Shown one piece after another: positions 1 to 8,580 of a DNA stretch of 64,000 nucleotides (the stretch's first letter is position 1; each line of letters begins with the position of its first letter). The notes below the pieces were generated by a model that worked only from the letters and a program-made list of their open reading frames with translations, was not told where the DNA came from and ran no database searches. This stretch comes from Bacillota bacterium. Its GTDB lineage: Bacteria > Bacillota_I > Bacilli_A > RF39 > UBA660. Location of the stretch: assembly GCA_015059245.1 (NCBI GenBank), contig SVAU01000003.1, positions 1 through 64,000 of the forward strand. The letters are read 5' to 3'. Position numbers and translations under genes: made by a program.

Positions 1-20
1 CAAGTTTTGCGTTACAATAT

Positions 21-52
21 AAAACCCCAATTGAGTATAGAACTCAACTGGG
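21..52 (-). terminator. Rho-independent terminator candidate
   Basis: An inverted repeat (CCCAATTGAGT at 26-36 and ACTCAACTGGG at 42-52, one mismatch) reads on the minus strand into TTTTA. It lies about 50 bases past the stop of the 101-613 gene and probably ends that operon. The U-run is short, so this is moderate evidence. Confidence 0.55.
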
Positions 53-100
53 ATTTAAATAAAGTTTTTTAGTGTCCACTTTTCGTTGACAACTTCACTA

Positions 101-613
101 TTATAAAGCTCCGATTTGTTTTGCTTTTTGTTTAAATACATGGTCGTTTGATGGATTTTTGGGGAATTCAGAAGAAAATGTTTTTTCTTCTGAAGATTCA
201 CCAGATGCATACATAGTGATTGCTATTATATTTCTTTCTTCTTCTATTAAGTCTTCACTAGTACGAATCATTTTTGGTTCATCTTGAACTCCTATTCTAG
301 TAATATCCATATATACTCTTGTTTTTCCTTCTTCTTTGTCTTCGATGATATAAGCTTCGAATGTTCTTACTTCGTGTTTATCGCCATCTTCTAACATAAG
401 TGAACCATTTATATATATTAGATCTTTTTCTTTTCTAGCTGTAAATTCAACAAGTTGTAGTTCAGTTACTAAAGAGTCCTTCATTGGATATGCAGTATCT
501 CTAATTTCTTTACAATAACTTAATGTGTTTAATATTTTATTTTGCATTCTTTTAGGAACACCAATAAATTTATAATATTGTTCAATTAATAATTGCATAT
601 CCTTTTTGTCCAT
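101..613 (-). CDS. Conserved hypothetical protein (170 aa)
   Basis: I do not recognise a family. The protein is soluble-looking, with no signal peptide or membrane segment. It has an N-terminal helical part and a central beta-rich part around residues 50-110 (for example LIYINGSLML and KTRVYMDITRIGV). An upstream GTG at 622 is possible, but the AAGG ribosome site would be only 2 bases from it; the ATG at 613 sits 11 bases after AAGG and is preferred. It lies 5 bases downstream of the CDP-alcohol phosphatidyltransferase stop, so the two are probably co-transcribed. Confidence 0.7.
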   Translation of the reverse strand: MDKKDMQLLIEQYYKFIGVPKRMQNKILNTLSYCKEIRDTAYPMKDSLVTELQLVEFTARKEKDLIYINGSLMLEDGDKHEVRTFEAYIIEDKEEGKTRVYMDITRIGVQDEPKMIRTSEDLIEEERNIIAITMYASGESSEEKTFSSEFPKNPSNDHVFKQKAKQIGAL

Positions 614-618
614 TATAG

Positions 619-1473
619 TCACGACCTTTTTTTATATAATAATGATTTTATTTTATCATCTTTGTGTTCTAAATAATATTCTGTATCAAATAAATCGTGA
701 AGAATTTCTTCTTTTGATTTTAATACTTTTGCTTCTTGTATTTGTTCTTTTTGTTGTAATAGTTGTTCTCTTTGAGCAGCTATTTCTTCTAAAGTTAAAG
801 TAGGTTCTTCTACTATATTTTCTTCTTTAGCTGGTGTTTCCTCTTTACCTTTTTTCATGTAGTCTTTTGCTACGTATAAACTTGCACCAATAGTTGGTAT
901 TGCAAGTATTGAAGATAATATATCTGGATTAGTCTCTAATAAAGTATTAAAAGTAGATACGTTTATATAATTTAATACTTCTTTTATAGTTGGTGCTGCA
1001 TAGCAAAAGAAACTTCCTACTACAGTTGCTGCTAATAATAAAGTTTTAGCTTTACCTGCATTTGAAGATTTAACATTTTTATTATCTTGAGCGTTTTTAT
1101 AGTTTATAGCAAATATACCAAGTTCTAATCCTATTATTGCTAAGAATATAGGATTTAATGTTGATAATAAAACTAGACATACTATACCGAATGCTTTATC
1201 AGATAAGGCATCTAGTAAACTTCCGAAGAATGATTGTACATGTAGTTTTCTTGCTAAAAATCCATCAATAAAGTCAGTTAAAAAGAACCCCATTGCAGCC
1301 AAACCTGTAGCTAGTGCTCCGCAACTAGTAAATATTGGTACTATAGCAATTGTTCCTAATGAACGTATTGCTGTAATTAAGTTAACTAATATTTGGTTTC
1401 TCTTATGGTTTTTACCATATTTTTCTGCGCTAGTATTCTCTTTTTCTATTTTGATAAACTTATCCTTTTTCAT
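619..1473 (-). CDS. CDP-alcohol phosphatidyltransferase with C-terminal coiled-coil tail
   Basis: Integral membrane enzyme of the CDP-alcohol phosphatidyltransferase family, which moves a phosphatidyl group from CDP-diacylglycerol to an alcohol; in Bacillota the common member is PgsA (phosphatidylglycerophosphate synthase). The family motif D-x2-DG-x2-AR-x8-G-x3-D-x3-D is complete, at about residues 67-92 (DFIDGFLAR ... GSLLDALSD), followed by several hydrophobic helices. After about residue 205 there is an extra Glu/Gln/Lys-rich coiled coil that a plain PgsA lacks. The start is the ATG at 1473: the upstream ATG at 1491 would place GAGGGG inside the gene, and that site is 10 bases before 1473. 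The substrate alcohol is an inference; PgsA is the best guess. Confidence 0.85.
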   Translation of the reverse strand: MKKDKFIKIEKENTSAEKYGKNHKRNQILVNLITAIRSLGTIAIVPIFTSCGALATGLAAMGFFLTDFIDGFLARKLHVQSFFGSLLDALSDKAFGIVCLVLLSTLNPIFLAIIGLELGIFAINYKNAQDNKNVKSSNAGKAKTLLLAATVVGSFFCYAAPTIKEVLNYINVSTFNTLLETNPDILSSILAIPTIGASLYVAKDYMKKGKEETPAKEENIVEEPTLTLEEIAAQREQLLQQKEQIQEAKVLKSKEEILHDLFDTEYYLEHKDDKIKSLLYKKRS

Positions 1474-1511
1474 TCTACCAATTCCCCTCATTGTTTATGA
1501 TAACAACAAGG

Positions 1512-2138
1512 CTATTTTTTGTCAACTTTCACGTTATCAAAATTTAGAATATATCCCATATATGTGTTTTCTAACATTATTTTTGATATGTTATCTTTAG
1601 TTGTTTGAATTAGTATTTTTGTTTCTAGATCTTTTATTTTTGTTTTATATGTAAATTCTCTGTATAAGTTATGACTTTCTACAGTTGGTTCTACATCTTT
1701 TATTAATTCAAATATACTATCTGCTGAGATGTATTTTGGATCTATGTATTTTTTAAATTCTTCTTGTTTTGTTTTTTCAGTATATGAAAATGCTTCTGGA
1801 GATGAACAACTTCCTGATTCTGTTTTTCCTGTTTTTGTACCAGTACATTGGAATGTATATGATGTTGTTCCCATGCTATCTAGAAATAGTAATTTATAGT
1901 CATAATTACCAGTAAGTATTTGTTGTTTTTGTTCTTCGTAATCAACAAATTCTTTTTTCTTTTCTGCTTCTAATTTTTCTCTTTCTTCTTTAGCTTTGTT
2001 ATTTGCATCAATAAATTGTTGAGATGCTTGTTCATATTTTCTACTAAAGAAGCTATCTGGAAGTATAAACATTATTACTATTAATAGTACAATTATAACT
2101 ATGGCGTATATACCTAAGAAGTTTTTACTTTCTTTCAT
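1512..2138 (-). CDS. Membrane-anchored hypothetical protein
   Basis: 208 residues, family not recognised. One N-terminal membrane segment (about residues 9-28) is followed by a charged coiled coil (about 36-75, rich in Lys/Glu) and then a beta-rich extracellular domain with one Cys pair (in FQCTGT and GSCSSPEA). This looks like a secreted domain held on a stalk. AGAGGTG four bases before the ATG supports the start. It sits 12 bases after fmt on the same strand and is probably co-transcribed with it; nothing links the functions. Confidence 0.7.
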   Translation of the reverse strand: MKESKNFLGIYAIVIIVLLIVIMFILPDSFFSRKYEQASQQFIDANNKAKEEREKLEAEKKKEFVDYEEQKQQILTGNYDYKLLFLDSMGTTSYTFQCTGTKTGKTESGSCSSPEAFSYTEKTKQEEFKKYIDPKYISADSIFELIKDVEPTVESHNLYREFTYKTKIKDLETKILIQTTKDNISKIMLENTYMGYILNFDNVKVDKK

Positions 2139-2150
2139 ATTACACCTCTT

Positions 2151-3086
2151 TTATTCCGCTATACTATGTAGAGTTTTTTCTTTATTTAGACCATTTATGT
2201 AATCTTTAGCGTCCATTGCTTTTTTACCAAATGGTTTTACTTTTGTTATAAGTATTACTTTGTCCATAGTACATATACCTATGCTATCTTTATTTATTTC
2301 ACATATTGTACCTGGTGAGAATTTTGAATCTCTATCACTTATTTGGGCTTCTAATACTTTTACTTCTACTTCATTTATGATTGTATTAGCTGTTGGCCAT
2401 GGGTATAAACCTCTAATTTGGTTGTATACTTCTTTAGCTGTTTTATTATATGTAATTCTTTCTTCTTCTCTTTTTATATTCCATGCATATGTAGAATCTT
2501 CATCATTTTGTTTAATTCTTTTATTAGTTCCATCTATAATTGATGGTAATGTTTTAAGTAATAGTTCTTTCCCCATTACACTTAAGTTATCATGAAGTGT
2601 TCCTACGTTATCTGAATCTTTAATATAATATTCACTAGTTGAAATTATATCTCCTGTATCCATGTTTTTATCCATATACATGATTGTAATACCTGTTTTA
2701 TCTTCTCCGTCAATTATTGCATGATGTATAGGAGCTCCTCCTCTTAATCTTGGTAGTAATGATGCATGAACATTAATACATCCTAATCTTGGTGTATCTA
2801 ATATTATTTCTGGTATTATTTGTCCATATGCACAAGTAATAATAATATCTGCTCCAGCATTTATAATTGGATCATATTCTTTTCTTACTCTTGTAGGTTG
2901 GTATACTGGAATATTATGTTCTAAAGCAACTTTTTTGATTGGAGTTGCTTGTAGTTCATGATGTCTACCTACTTCTTTATCTGGTTGTGTTACAACCATT
3001 ATTACGTTTGTGTTTTCAATTAAACCTTGTAAAACTGGTACTGCAAATTCTGGTGTACCCATAAATATAACTTTTATATCTTTCAT
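2151..3086 (-). CDS. fmt: Methionyl-tRNA formyltransferase
   Basis: Transfers a formyl group from 10-formyl-tetrahydrofolate to initiator Met-tRNA in the cytoplasm. 311 residues is the normal length. The N-terminal formyltransferase domain starts VIFMGTPEFAVPVL and carries the signature NVHASLLPRLRGGAPI (about residues 105-121) with the catalytic Asn and His, and the Asp in DTGDI further on. The smaller C-terminal OB-type domain covers about 205-311. GGTGAT precedes the ATG. The formyl donor pathway is also present in the window, as fhs at 14941-16539. Confidence 0.96.
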   Translation of the reverse strand: MKDIKVIFMGTPEFAVPVLQGLIENTNVIMVVTQPDKEVGRHHELQATPIKKVALEHNIPVYQPTRVRKEYDPIINAGADIIITCAYGQIIPEIILDTPRLGCINVHASLLPRLRGGAPIHHAIIDGEDKTGITIMYMDKNMDTGDIISTSEYYIKDSDNVGTLHDNLSVMGKELLLKTLPSIIDGTNKRIKQNDEDSTYAWNIKREEERITYNKTAKEVYNQIRGLYPWPTANTIINEVEVKVLEAQISDRDSKFSPGTICEINKDSIGICTMDKVILITKVKPFGKKAMDAKDYINGLNKEKTLHSIAE

Positions 3087-3103
3087 ATATAATCACCAAG
3101 TTA

Positions 3104-3112
3104 ATTATAACA
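3104..3112 (-). promoter_or_regulatory. Extended -10 promoter candidate for fmt
   Basis: On the minus strand this reads TGTTATAAT, an extended -10 (TGn plus a perfect TATAAT), 17 bases before the fmt ATG. No good -35 is seen. The leader would be only about 10 bases long, just enough for the ribosome site. Confidence 0.5.
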
Positions 3113-3140
3113 AAAAAATAGCAATATATTGCTATTTTTA
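3112..3140. terminator. Bidirectional terminator
   Basis: Hairpin AAAAATAGCAA-tata-TTGCTATTTTT with A/T runs on both sides. On the minus strand it closes the dnaB-dnaI operon after the 3159-3893 gene. It abuts the fmt promoter. Confidence 0.7.
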
Positions 3141-3158
3141 TATCTTTTTACATTTATT

Positions 3159-3893
3159 TTATTTTTTAGATGGTTTTATATCGTTTTTTGATGGTGTATT
3201 ACCTTTTTTTATTTGTTGTTTTAGTTTTCTTATGTAACTTGATGGGACATCAGTTATTTCTTCACCATTTACAAATAGTGCTATTATTTGACCATCTGCC
3301 ACATCAACTATTGTTCTTATATGTAGATTTTCATTAAATATATTAAAGAGTTCGTATGTAGCTCCATCTAATGATAATAGTTTTATTCCTGATGCTAATT
3401 CTAAACATTCACTTATGTTAGCATTTGTATCTGGTATATATTTAGGAACTTTATAAAATTGTTTTTCTCCTGTAAAGGTTTCAGATAGTACTTTTGAATT
3501 TTGAAGATTATGTTTATATCTTATAGAAGCATATGCTATGTAACTCTTTTTTATTAAGTCACATACTTCTTCATATGAATATGATGCTGGTATATCAAAA
3601 GTCTTTTTGAAATTTTTGACAAATTTATTGTAATTTAATTTGAATCCTATAAGAAATTGTTCTAGTTGAAATTGTTTTGCCATTAAGTAATCTCTTGTTG
3701 AACTAACGTTGTCTGTTAGATATTCTGAGAAATCTAGTGCTGAATCTAAAAAATATAATGTATTATTTGAAATATATTTTTTTTCATGCATTCTTCTAAA
3801 ATATAGATAAAAGTTTATGAATGTTTTGGATATAGCTTCGGCTTCTTTTAGATTACTATCTAATTGATTATAATATTCAACTATATTTGCCAT
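3159..3893 (-). CDS. Hypothetical protein downstream of dnaI
   Basis: 244 residues, no family recognised. The protein is mainly helical in its first 150 residues, then has a short beta-rich section (about 185-215, IRTIVDVADGQIIALFVNGEEI) and a Lys-rich tail. Its ATG directly follows the dnaI stop (TAAATG) and the AAAGGTG ribosome site lies inside the end of dnaI, so translation is tightly coupled to the helicase loader. In Bacillus the gene after dnaI is ytxC, but I cannot align this protein to YtxC by eye. A replication role is suggested only by position. Confidence 0.7.
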   Translation of the reverse strand: MANIVEYYNQLDSNLKEAEAISKTFINFYLYFRRMHEKKYISNNTLYFLDSALDFSEYLTDNVSSTRDYLMAKQFQLEQFLIGFKLNYNKFVKNFKKTFDIPASYSYEEVCDLIKKSYIAYASIRYKHNLQNSKVLSETFTGEKQFYKVPKYIPDTNANISECLELASGIKLLSLDGATYELFNIFNENLHIRTIVDVADGQIIALFVNGEEITDVPSSYIRKLKQQIKKGNTPSKNDIKPSKK

Positions 3894-4769
3894 TTAACAC
3901 CTTTTATTTTCACCAATTAGTTCGATATCTTCAGTAAGTTGTTTTACTCTTTCTATAATTCTTCTTGCTTTAACTTTTTCATCTATATTTGAACTTATAA
4001 TTAAGTGTTGTTCTAATTCTTCAATTGTTAAATTAGAAGTAAAGAATGTTGTTTTATAATTATTCATTCTATGTTGAAGTATTGTTCCTAGAATTTCATC
4101 TCTACTCCATTCTGTTACTTTTTCAGCACCAATATCATCTATTAATAGTAAGTCTACATTTTCTAGATAATCTATTGTATCTCCGAATAAGTCAAAATCG
4201 CTTTTTAAGTCTCTTAATAATTCTGGATAATAAACTATTTCCGTAGTAATTCTCTTTTTAGATAATTCATTGAATGCTGCAGATATTAAATATGTTTTTC
4301 CACAACCAAATGTTCCATGAAGATATAATCCTTTGTGTGGTGTTGTTCTATCGTAGTTTTTACAAAAGTTGATTAACCATTTTACTGCAGGTAATCTTTT
4401 TTTGTCTGATGCATCTATATCTGCCATGCTAGCCATAGCTAATTCTTTATCTCTTGTCATACGATTTGATTCTTTTTCGACACGTTCTTTTTCGTATTTA
4501 CATGGTGTATATGAAAATACTATTTGTTTTCCTTTTCTTTCTGGATATAGAACGTGACCATCAAATCTATTTTGACATTCTATTAAACCAGGACATTTAC
4601 TGCAATGATTTAATTCTTCTACTGTTTCTTCTAAACTAGATGTATATTTCATTGCAATATCATCTGTTACTTCTATTGTCTTTAGTAGACGTCTAAATTG
4701 TTGGTTGTTACATGCTTCTTTAAAGTTTTTTTCTAATTCACTTTGATTAACTCTATTTGTTATTTCCAT
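3894..4769 (-). CDS. dnaI: Primosomal protein DnaI (helicase loader)
   Basis: AAA+ ATPase that loads the replicative helicase DnaC/DnaB with the partner protein DnaB. The N-terminal region has a zinc-site-like Cys cluster (CSKCPGLIEC followed by a Cys in TPCKYEKE). The AAA+ domain has Walker A GTFGCGKTY, Walker B LLLIDDIGAE and a sensor-1-like FFTSNL. The start is the ATG at 4769, five bases after AGGTG; a GTG six codons upstream (4787) overlaps the end of dnaB and has no suitable ribosome site. It follows dnaB by 4 bases, the same order as in Bacillus. Confidence 0.93.
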   Translation of the reverse strand: MEITNRVNQSELEKNFKEACNNQQFRRLLKTIEVTDDIAMKYTSSLEETVEELNHCSKCPGLIECQNRFDGHVLYPERKGKQIVFSYTPCKYEKERVEKESNRMTRDKELAMASMADIDASDKKRLPAVKWLINFCKNYDRTTPHKGLYLHGTFGCGKTYLISAAFNELSKKRITTEIVYYPELLRDLKSDFDLFGDTIDYLENVDLLLIDDIGAEKVTEWSRDEILGTILQHRMNNYKTTFFTSNLTIEELEQHLIISSNIDEKVKARRIIERVKQLTEDIELIGENKRC

Positions 4770-4773
4770 ATGA

Positions 4774-6063
4774 TCACCTAAATTCACTTAATTGACGTTC
4801 TAATTCTTCTAATTCATCTGCCGACATTTCTTCTTTTGTTATTTCTTGATTAAACCATACTGGAACTTTATCATTTTGATTAGAAGATTTAGTTGGTTTA
4901 TTTGTATCTATTTTTTTATTATATTTATTATTTTCTTTTTTGGCTAGTTCCATAGCTTCTACTGCTGTTTCTACTTTACAACGTTTCCATTGACTAGCTA
5001 TTGTTTCTATAAATGATTGATTTAGTTTACTATTATTTTTCTTTAGAACATAGTCTATAAGAACGTTAACTACTGCTGGTTTTAATTCCATATCAATAAG
5101 TAACATTTCTAATAGTTTTAATTCTCTAGATGTAGGAGTTACTCCACCATTTTTCATTTTTAAGAAATCATGAGGAGACTTATTTTCAAACATATATATT
5201 ATTTGTGCTCTTGGTGAATTATCTCCTGCTGGTGTTTTTAAATAATCTGGTTGTGTTCTATATACTAATGTAGGTAGTTTACCATTGTTATCATATTGGT
5301 AATATTTTCTGGCACTAAGTCTTAATTGTTCTTTATCTATAGTGCCTTTTTCTGTTACTACTGTACGTATTAATTCTACCATTTTTAATGTATCTAAGTC
5401 ATAAATGAATGCTAGTTGTTCTATTAGTTCTCTAGTCTTTTTAGTAAATGTAGATTCTTTTATTACACCTTTAGGAAAACTAGCTATTAATAAATCAAAA
5501 TCTATATTTGATTTTAATTTTATATCTAAAGTAGTTTTTTCTTTAGAATCTATTGCTTCTATTGTAGAAGATGATCTAAATGTAAGATTTAATTCTTTTG
5601 ATATATCTTCATATTCTTTTAAGTCTACTTTAGGTAGTGAATATTGAGTCTTAATGTATTCATATTCTTTTTTACCTATATTATTGTATAAAGTAACATT
5701 AAATATTGGAGATGATAAGAATTCTTTTGGAGATAATGGTGAATATAATTCGTATACGTATGTATCTATTTCTCCTTCTTTATAATATGTTTTTAATAAA
5801 CCTACTGCTTCTAGGGATTCTCTTGCTTTCTTTATTGTATCTAGACTACAACTCATTGTAACCATTAGATGGTAATGAGTATAGTCATTACTTATGTAAT
5901 CTAATATACTTAGGTCGTTTAATAAGGTGAAATATAAACTTACTGCTATTGGTCCTATTATAGGTTGATATAAAGCTATTATATTCTTTTTATCTTCTTC
6001 TGTTATTATAGTTTTATTTACTATTGTATAAGTATCTGCTGGTAGCAATGATATAGCGTTCAT
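4774..6063 (-). CDS. dnaB: Replication initiation and membrane attachment protein DnaB (DnaD/DnaB family)
   Basis: Bacilli-type DnaB, not the Escherichia helicase. It acts with DnaD and DnaI to bring the helicase to the origin and to stalled forks. 429 residues. The N-terminal winged-helix part contains YQPIIGPIAVSLYFTLLNDL, typical of the family, and the C-terminal DnaD-type DDBH2 helical part is at about 300-385 (ending in SFIETIASQWKRCKVET). The start is the ATG at 6063, just after GAAGGTGGA; a TTG six codons upstream has no ribosome site. It is the first gene of an operon with dnaI and an unknown. Confidence 0.92.
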   Translation of the reverse strand: MNAISLLPADTYTIVNKTIITEEDKKNIIALYQPIIGPIAVSLYFTLLNDLSILDYISNDYTHYHLMVTMSCSLDTIKKARESLEAVGLLKTYYKEGEIDTYVYELYSPLSPKEFLSSPIFNVTLYNNIGKKEYEYIKTQYSLPKVDLKEYEDISKELNLTFRSSSTIEAIDSKEKTTLDIKLKSNIDFDLLIASFPKGVIKESTFTKKTRELIEQLAFIYDLDTLKMVELIRTVVTEKGTIDKEQLRLSARKYYQYDNNGKLPTLVYRTQPDYLKTPAGDNSPRAQIIYMFENKSPHDFLKMKNGGVTPTSRELKLLEMLLIDMELKPAVVNVLIDYVLKKNNSKLNQSFIETIASQWKRCKVETAVEAMELAKKENNKYNKKIDTNKPTKSSNQNDKVPVWFNQEITKEEMSADELEELERQLSEFR

Positions 6064-6086
6064 AAGTCCACCTTCTTTCAATTAGT

Positions 6087-6115
6087 ATTATAAACTATGG
6101 TATCAGTTTTTCCAA
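6087..6115 (-). promoter_or_regulatory. Sigma-A type promoter candidate for dnaB-dnaI
   Basis: On the minus strand: TTGGAA (4 of 6 to TTGACA), 17-base spacer, TATAAT (6 of 6), ending 23 bases before the dnaB ATG. Correct spacing and a perfect -10 make this one of the better promoters in the window. Confidence 0.6.
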
Positions 6116-6141
6116 GAAAAAAAGCATGTTTGACATGCTTT
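6114..6141 (-). terminator. Terminator of the 6140-7411 gene
   Basis: AAAGCATG-loop-CATGCTTT followed on the minus strand by a run of seven T. It overlaps the stop codon of the upstream gene. Confidence 0.75.
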
Positions 6142-7411
6142 AGGACGTTTCTATAGATATATCATTTATTTCTATTTGAAGATTATTATCTTCTATAGGT
6201 TCTTCTTCGGAAGATGGTGTTTCTGAAGAACTATTTTCTTCTAATTCATCTTCTTGTGGTTCTAGAGGATCAAGTTCCTCTTCTTCGTCTTCTTCAGTAT
6301 TATTATCTTCAATTAATTCTTCGTCTTGGTTGTTATTATCTTCATTGTTTTCGTTATCTTGATTATTATCATCTAGATTATCTTCTGTACTTTCTTGATC
6401 ATTATCCAATTCACCTTGATCAGGATTTGTAGTTTCTTCTTTATTAATTGTGATATTTAATTCTAAAGTATAAGTTACTCCATTTATATCTAAATTAATT
6501 AGATTATTAGTTGTATCAATAGTATTTAAATCTAGCCACATTATTATACTATTTGGAGTTAGTGTTTCGTACCAATCTTGTTGTTCATTAGTAATAGTTA
6601 TTCCTAATGTATTAGTAGATATAATTTTATTTGTTATATCTTCATTAAATGTAATTACTAATGGTAGAAGGTTATTTGTATCAACGTAATTGTTGATAGT
6701 TAGATTATTAATATCTAATTCTGTGTTAGATATTAATGTTTGATATTTAGTGTATTCTTCGATAGTTATTGTTGATTCATCTACTAATTCATTTAGTTTT
6801 AGAATACTTATTGTATCTATTGATAGTTTATTATTTACAGTTAGTAATAATTCTTTTGTAGATGAGCCATAACTATAAATATACTTATATAGTCCTGTTG
6901 AAACAGTAAAAGTATCTTCTATTATTTCTACTGTTATCCATGAATCTAATTCTTGTTTTAGGATGACTATATTAGCTTGTTCTTCTTTACCATTTGTTAA
7001 TAGGACATTTTTTTCTATAGTAATAACATCACCACTAAATGCTTCAGTAACCATAGTATCTTTAAATGTCCAATCCAAAACTACTGGTTGTGGTTTAGGT
7101 TTTGGAATTGATTGGTCTTTAATGTTTGAACCTGTTGATGAGGGAATATTAACTACTGGTTGATAATTGATTTCAACAACTTCAGTTTCTTCTTCTATTA
7201 AGATATCTACTGGTTCGTTATTATTATCATCTTTGATATTATCTTTTTGTCCACTTGTTTCTTTAATAGGAGTATCATTATTATCAAGATTTGTATCTTT
7301 ATTATTAAAAGCGTTGATAATTAAGACTCCTATTGATACTAGAAGGATCATACCTAGAAGAATAAACATTACTTTTTCTTCTTTGATAAGTCCTTGATTG
7401 TTAGTTTCCAT
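6140..7411 (-). CDS. Membrane-anchored protein with acidic low-complexity tail
   Basis: 423 residues, no known family. A single membrane segment at about 13-33 places most of the chain outside. The middle (about 110-330) is beta-rich, with an Ig-like or bacterial adhesion look (DTFTVSTGLYKYIYSYGSS). The last 100 residues are nearly pure Asp/Glu/Asn with Ser/Pro, an extended and strongly negative tail. There is no LPXTG. AAGGAGA nine bases before the ATG supports the start. It is monocistronic between a terminator and the Trx-like gene. Confidence 0.75.
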   Translation of the reverse strand: METNNQGLIKEEKVMFILLGMILLVSIGVLIINAFNNKDTNLDNNDTPIKETSGQKDNIKDDNNNEPVDILIEEETEVVEINYQPVVNIPSSTGSNIKDQSIPKPKPQPVVLDWTFKDTMVTEAFSGDVITIEKNVLLTNGKEEQANIVILKQELDSWITVEIIEDTFTVSTGLYKYIYSYGSSTKELLLTVNNKLSIDTISILKLNELVDESTITIEEYTKYQTLISNTELDINNLTINNYVDTNNLLPLVITFNEDITNKIISTNTLGITITNEQQDWYETLTPNSIIMWLDLNTIDTTNNLINLDINGVTYTLELNITINKEETTNPDQGELDNDQESTEDNLDDNNQDNENNEDNNNQDEELIEDNNTEEDEEEELDPLEPQEDELEENSSSETPSSEEEPIEDNNLQIEINDISIETS

Positions 7412-7580
7412 ACTTAATTATCTCCTTATATACGAGAAATAATTTTTCACTTTGACTTCCAAACTATTCTAGCGTTTTTTAACAAGTATTACTTTGACTA
7501 ATACCTTCACTTATTTGTGAATACTCTATATTATAAATTTTATAAATATTTTTATCAAGGATTGTTAGTTTATTTGACAT

Positions 7581-7608
7581 AAAAAAACAGGATGTTAGCA
7601 TCCTGTTT
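7581..7608 (-). terminator. Terminator overlapping the end of the Trx-like gene
   Basis: Perfect stem AAACAGGATG-ctaa-CATCCTGTTT followed by a T run on the minus strand. The TAA stop of the 7595-8485 gene is in the loop. Confidence 0.85.
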
Positions 7609-8485
7609 CAATTGTACATTTTTTATTTAATTGAGAAGAAATTACTTTAGTATATGATTCTAATAATTCTTTTTCTTGTTCTTTAGTAAGTTTTCCTTTG
7701 TAATCATCTACTGATCCTTCATGGAAACCAAGTACTTGACCTTCAACTACTGAAACTACAGTTAAATCATTTAATCTTTTTTGACCTGTACTTACTTTTT
7801 TACCTTTTTCAGTAGTTAATACATAATCATCTAAATGATTTGCTAGTGCTAGACGAACTGAATCATATTCAGCTGTTGCTTCTTTTTGAACTTTAGCTTT
7901 ATTTTTAGCATTTAAAACATATACATCTCTTAAATCATTTTCTTCTTTATTATCTTTTCTTAAATTTACATAATATATTTTTTCTAATTCTGATGAAGAC
8001 ATTGCATCTAATAATACTGGAACTGATGCACGACATTCTTCACATGATGCATATCCGAAATAGATTACTCCAGAACCTGATTCTAAAATTTCAGATGCCT
8101 TTTTCATATCAATATAAACAATTTTATTAGCTTTGATAATTTCTATTTTTGTTCCAGCTGTTCCATTTAAACTTTCATATTCTTTTTTGAAATTAATTTC
8201 ATCTTGTGTAGGTACATAATTTGCATCTCCACCATTTTTTGATATTACTTGAATTAATAGGATTGCTACAATAAGAACAAAAGCTATAATTACAGTTGCT
8301 ATTGTTATATTTTTGTAGTTATTTTCTTCTTGTACAATTTTTGTTTGTTTTGGTGCAGTCACTTTTTTAGGTGCTGCTTTTTTAGCTGCTTTCGGAGTTG
8401 TTACTTTCTTTGCAGCTGGTTTTTTTGCAACTTTTTTTGTTGCTGGTTTCTTTGTTGTTTTTTTTGTTTTTGCTTCTACAGCCAT
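7595..8485 (-). CDS. Membrane-anchored thioredoxin-fold protein with histone-H1-like Lys/Ala N-terminus
   Basis: 296 residues in three parts. Residues 1-50 are a Lys/Ala/Pro repeat (KKPAAKK, PKAAKKAAPKK) of the kind found in H1-like DNA-binding tails. Residues 61-81 form one membrane helix. The rest is an outer domain with a thioredoxin-like active site, YASCEECRASVPVL (Cys148 and Cys151), followed by KIYYVNLRKD. By the positive-inside rule the basic tail is cytoplasmic and the redox domain external. A thiol-disulfide role outside the membrane is inferred; binding of the tail to DNA, RNA or acidic lipids is open. It has its own promoter and terminator. Confidence 0.8.
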   Translation of the reverse strand: MAVEAKTKKTTKKPATKKVAKKPAAKKVTTPKAAKKAAPKKVTAPKQTKIVQEENNYKNITIATVIIAFVLIVAILLIQVISKNGGDANYVPTQDEINFKKEYESLNGTAGTKIEIIKANKIVYIDMKKASEILESGSGVIYFGYASCEECRASVPVLLDAMSSSELEKIYYVNLRKDNKEENDLRDVYVLNAKNKAKVQKEATAEYDSVRLALANHLDDYVLTTEKGKKVSTGQKRLNDLTVVSVVEGQVLGFHEGSVDDYKGKLTKEQEKELLESYTKVISSQLNKKCTIETGC

Positions 8486-8534
8486 CTCAATTCCTCACTT
8501 CTATTATGGTTATCCCCATATTTTATCTAGTATA

Positions 8535-8563
8535 ATTATAACAATTTTATTAAATAATGTAAA
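8535..8563 (-). promoter_or_regulatory. Promoter of the Trx-like gene
   Basis: On the minus strand: TTTACA, 17-base spacer, TATAAT, with an added TGT before the -10 (extended -10). This is the strongest sigma-A-like promoter seen in the window. Confidence 0.7.
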
Positions 8564-8580
8564 TCAATAAAAAATAGTAA

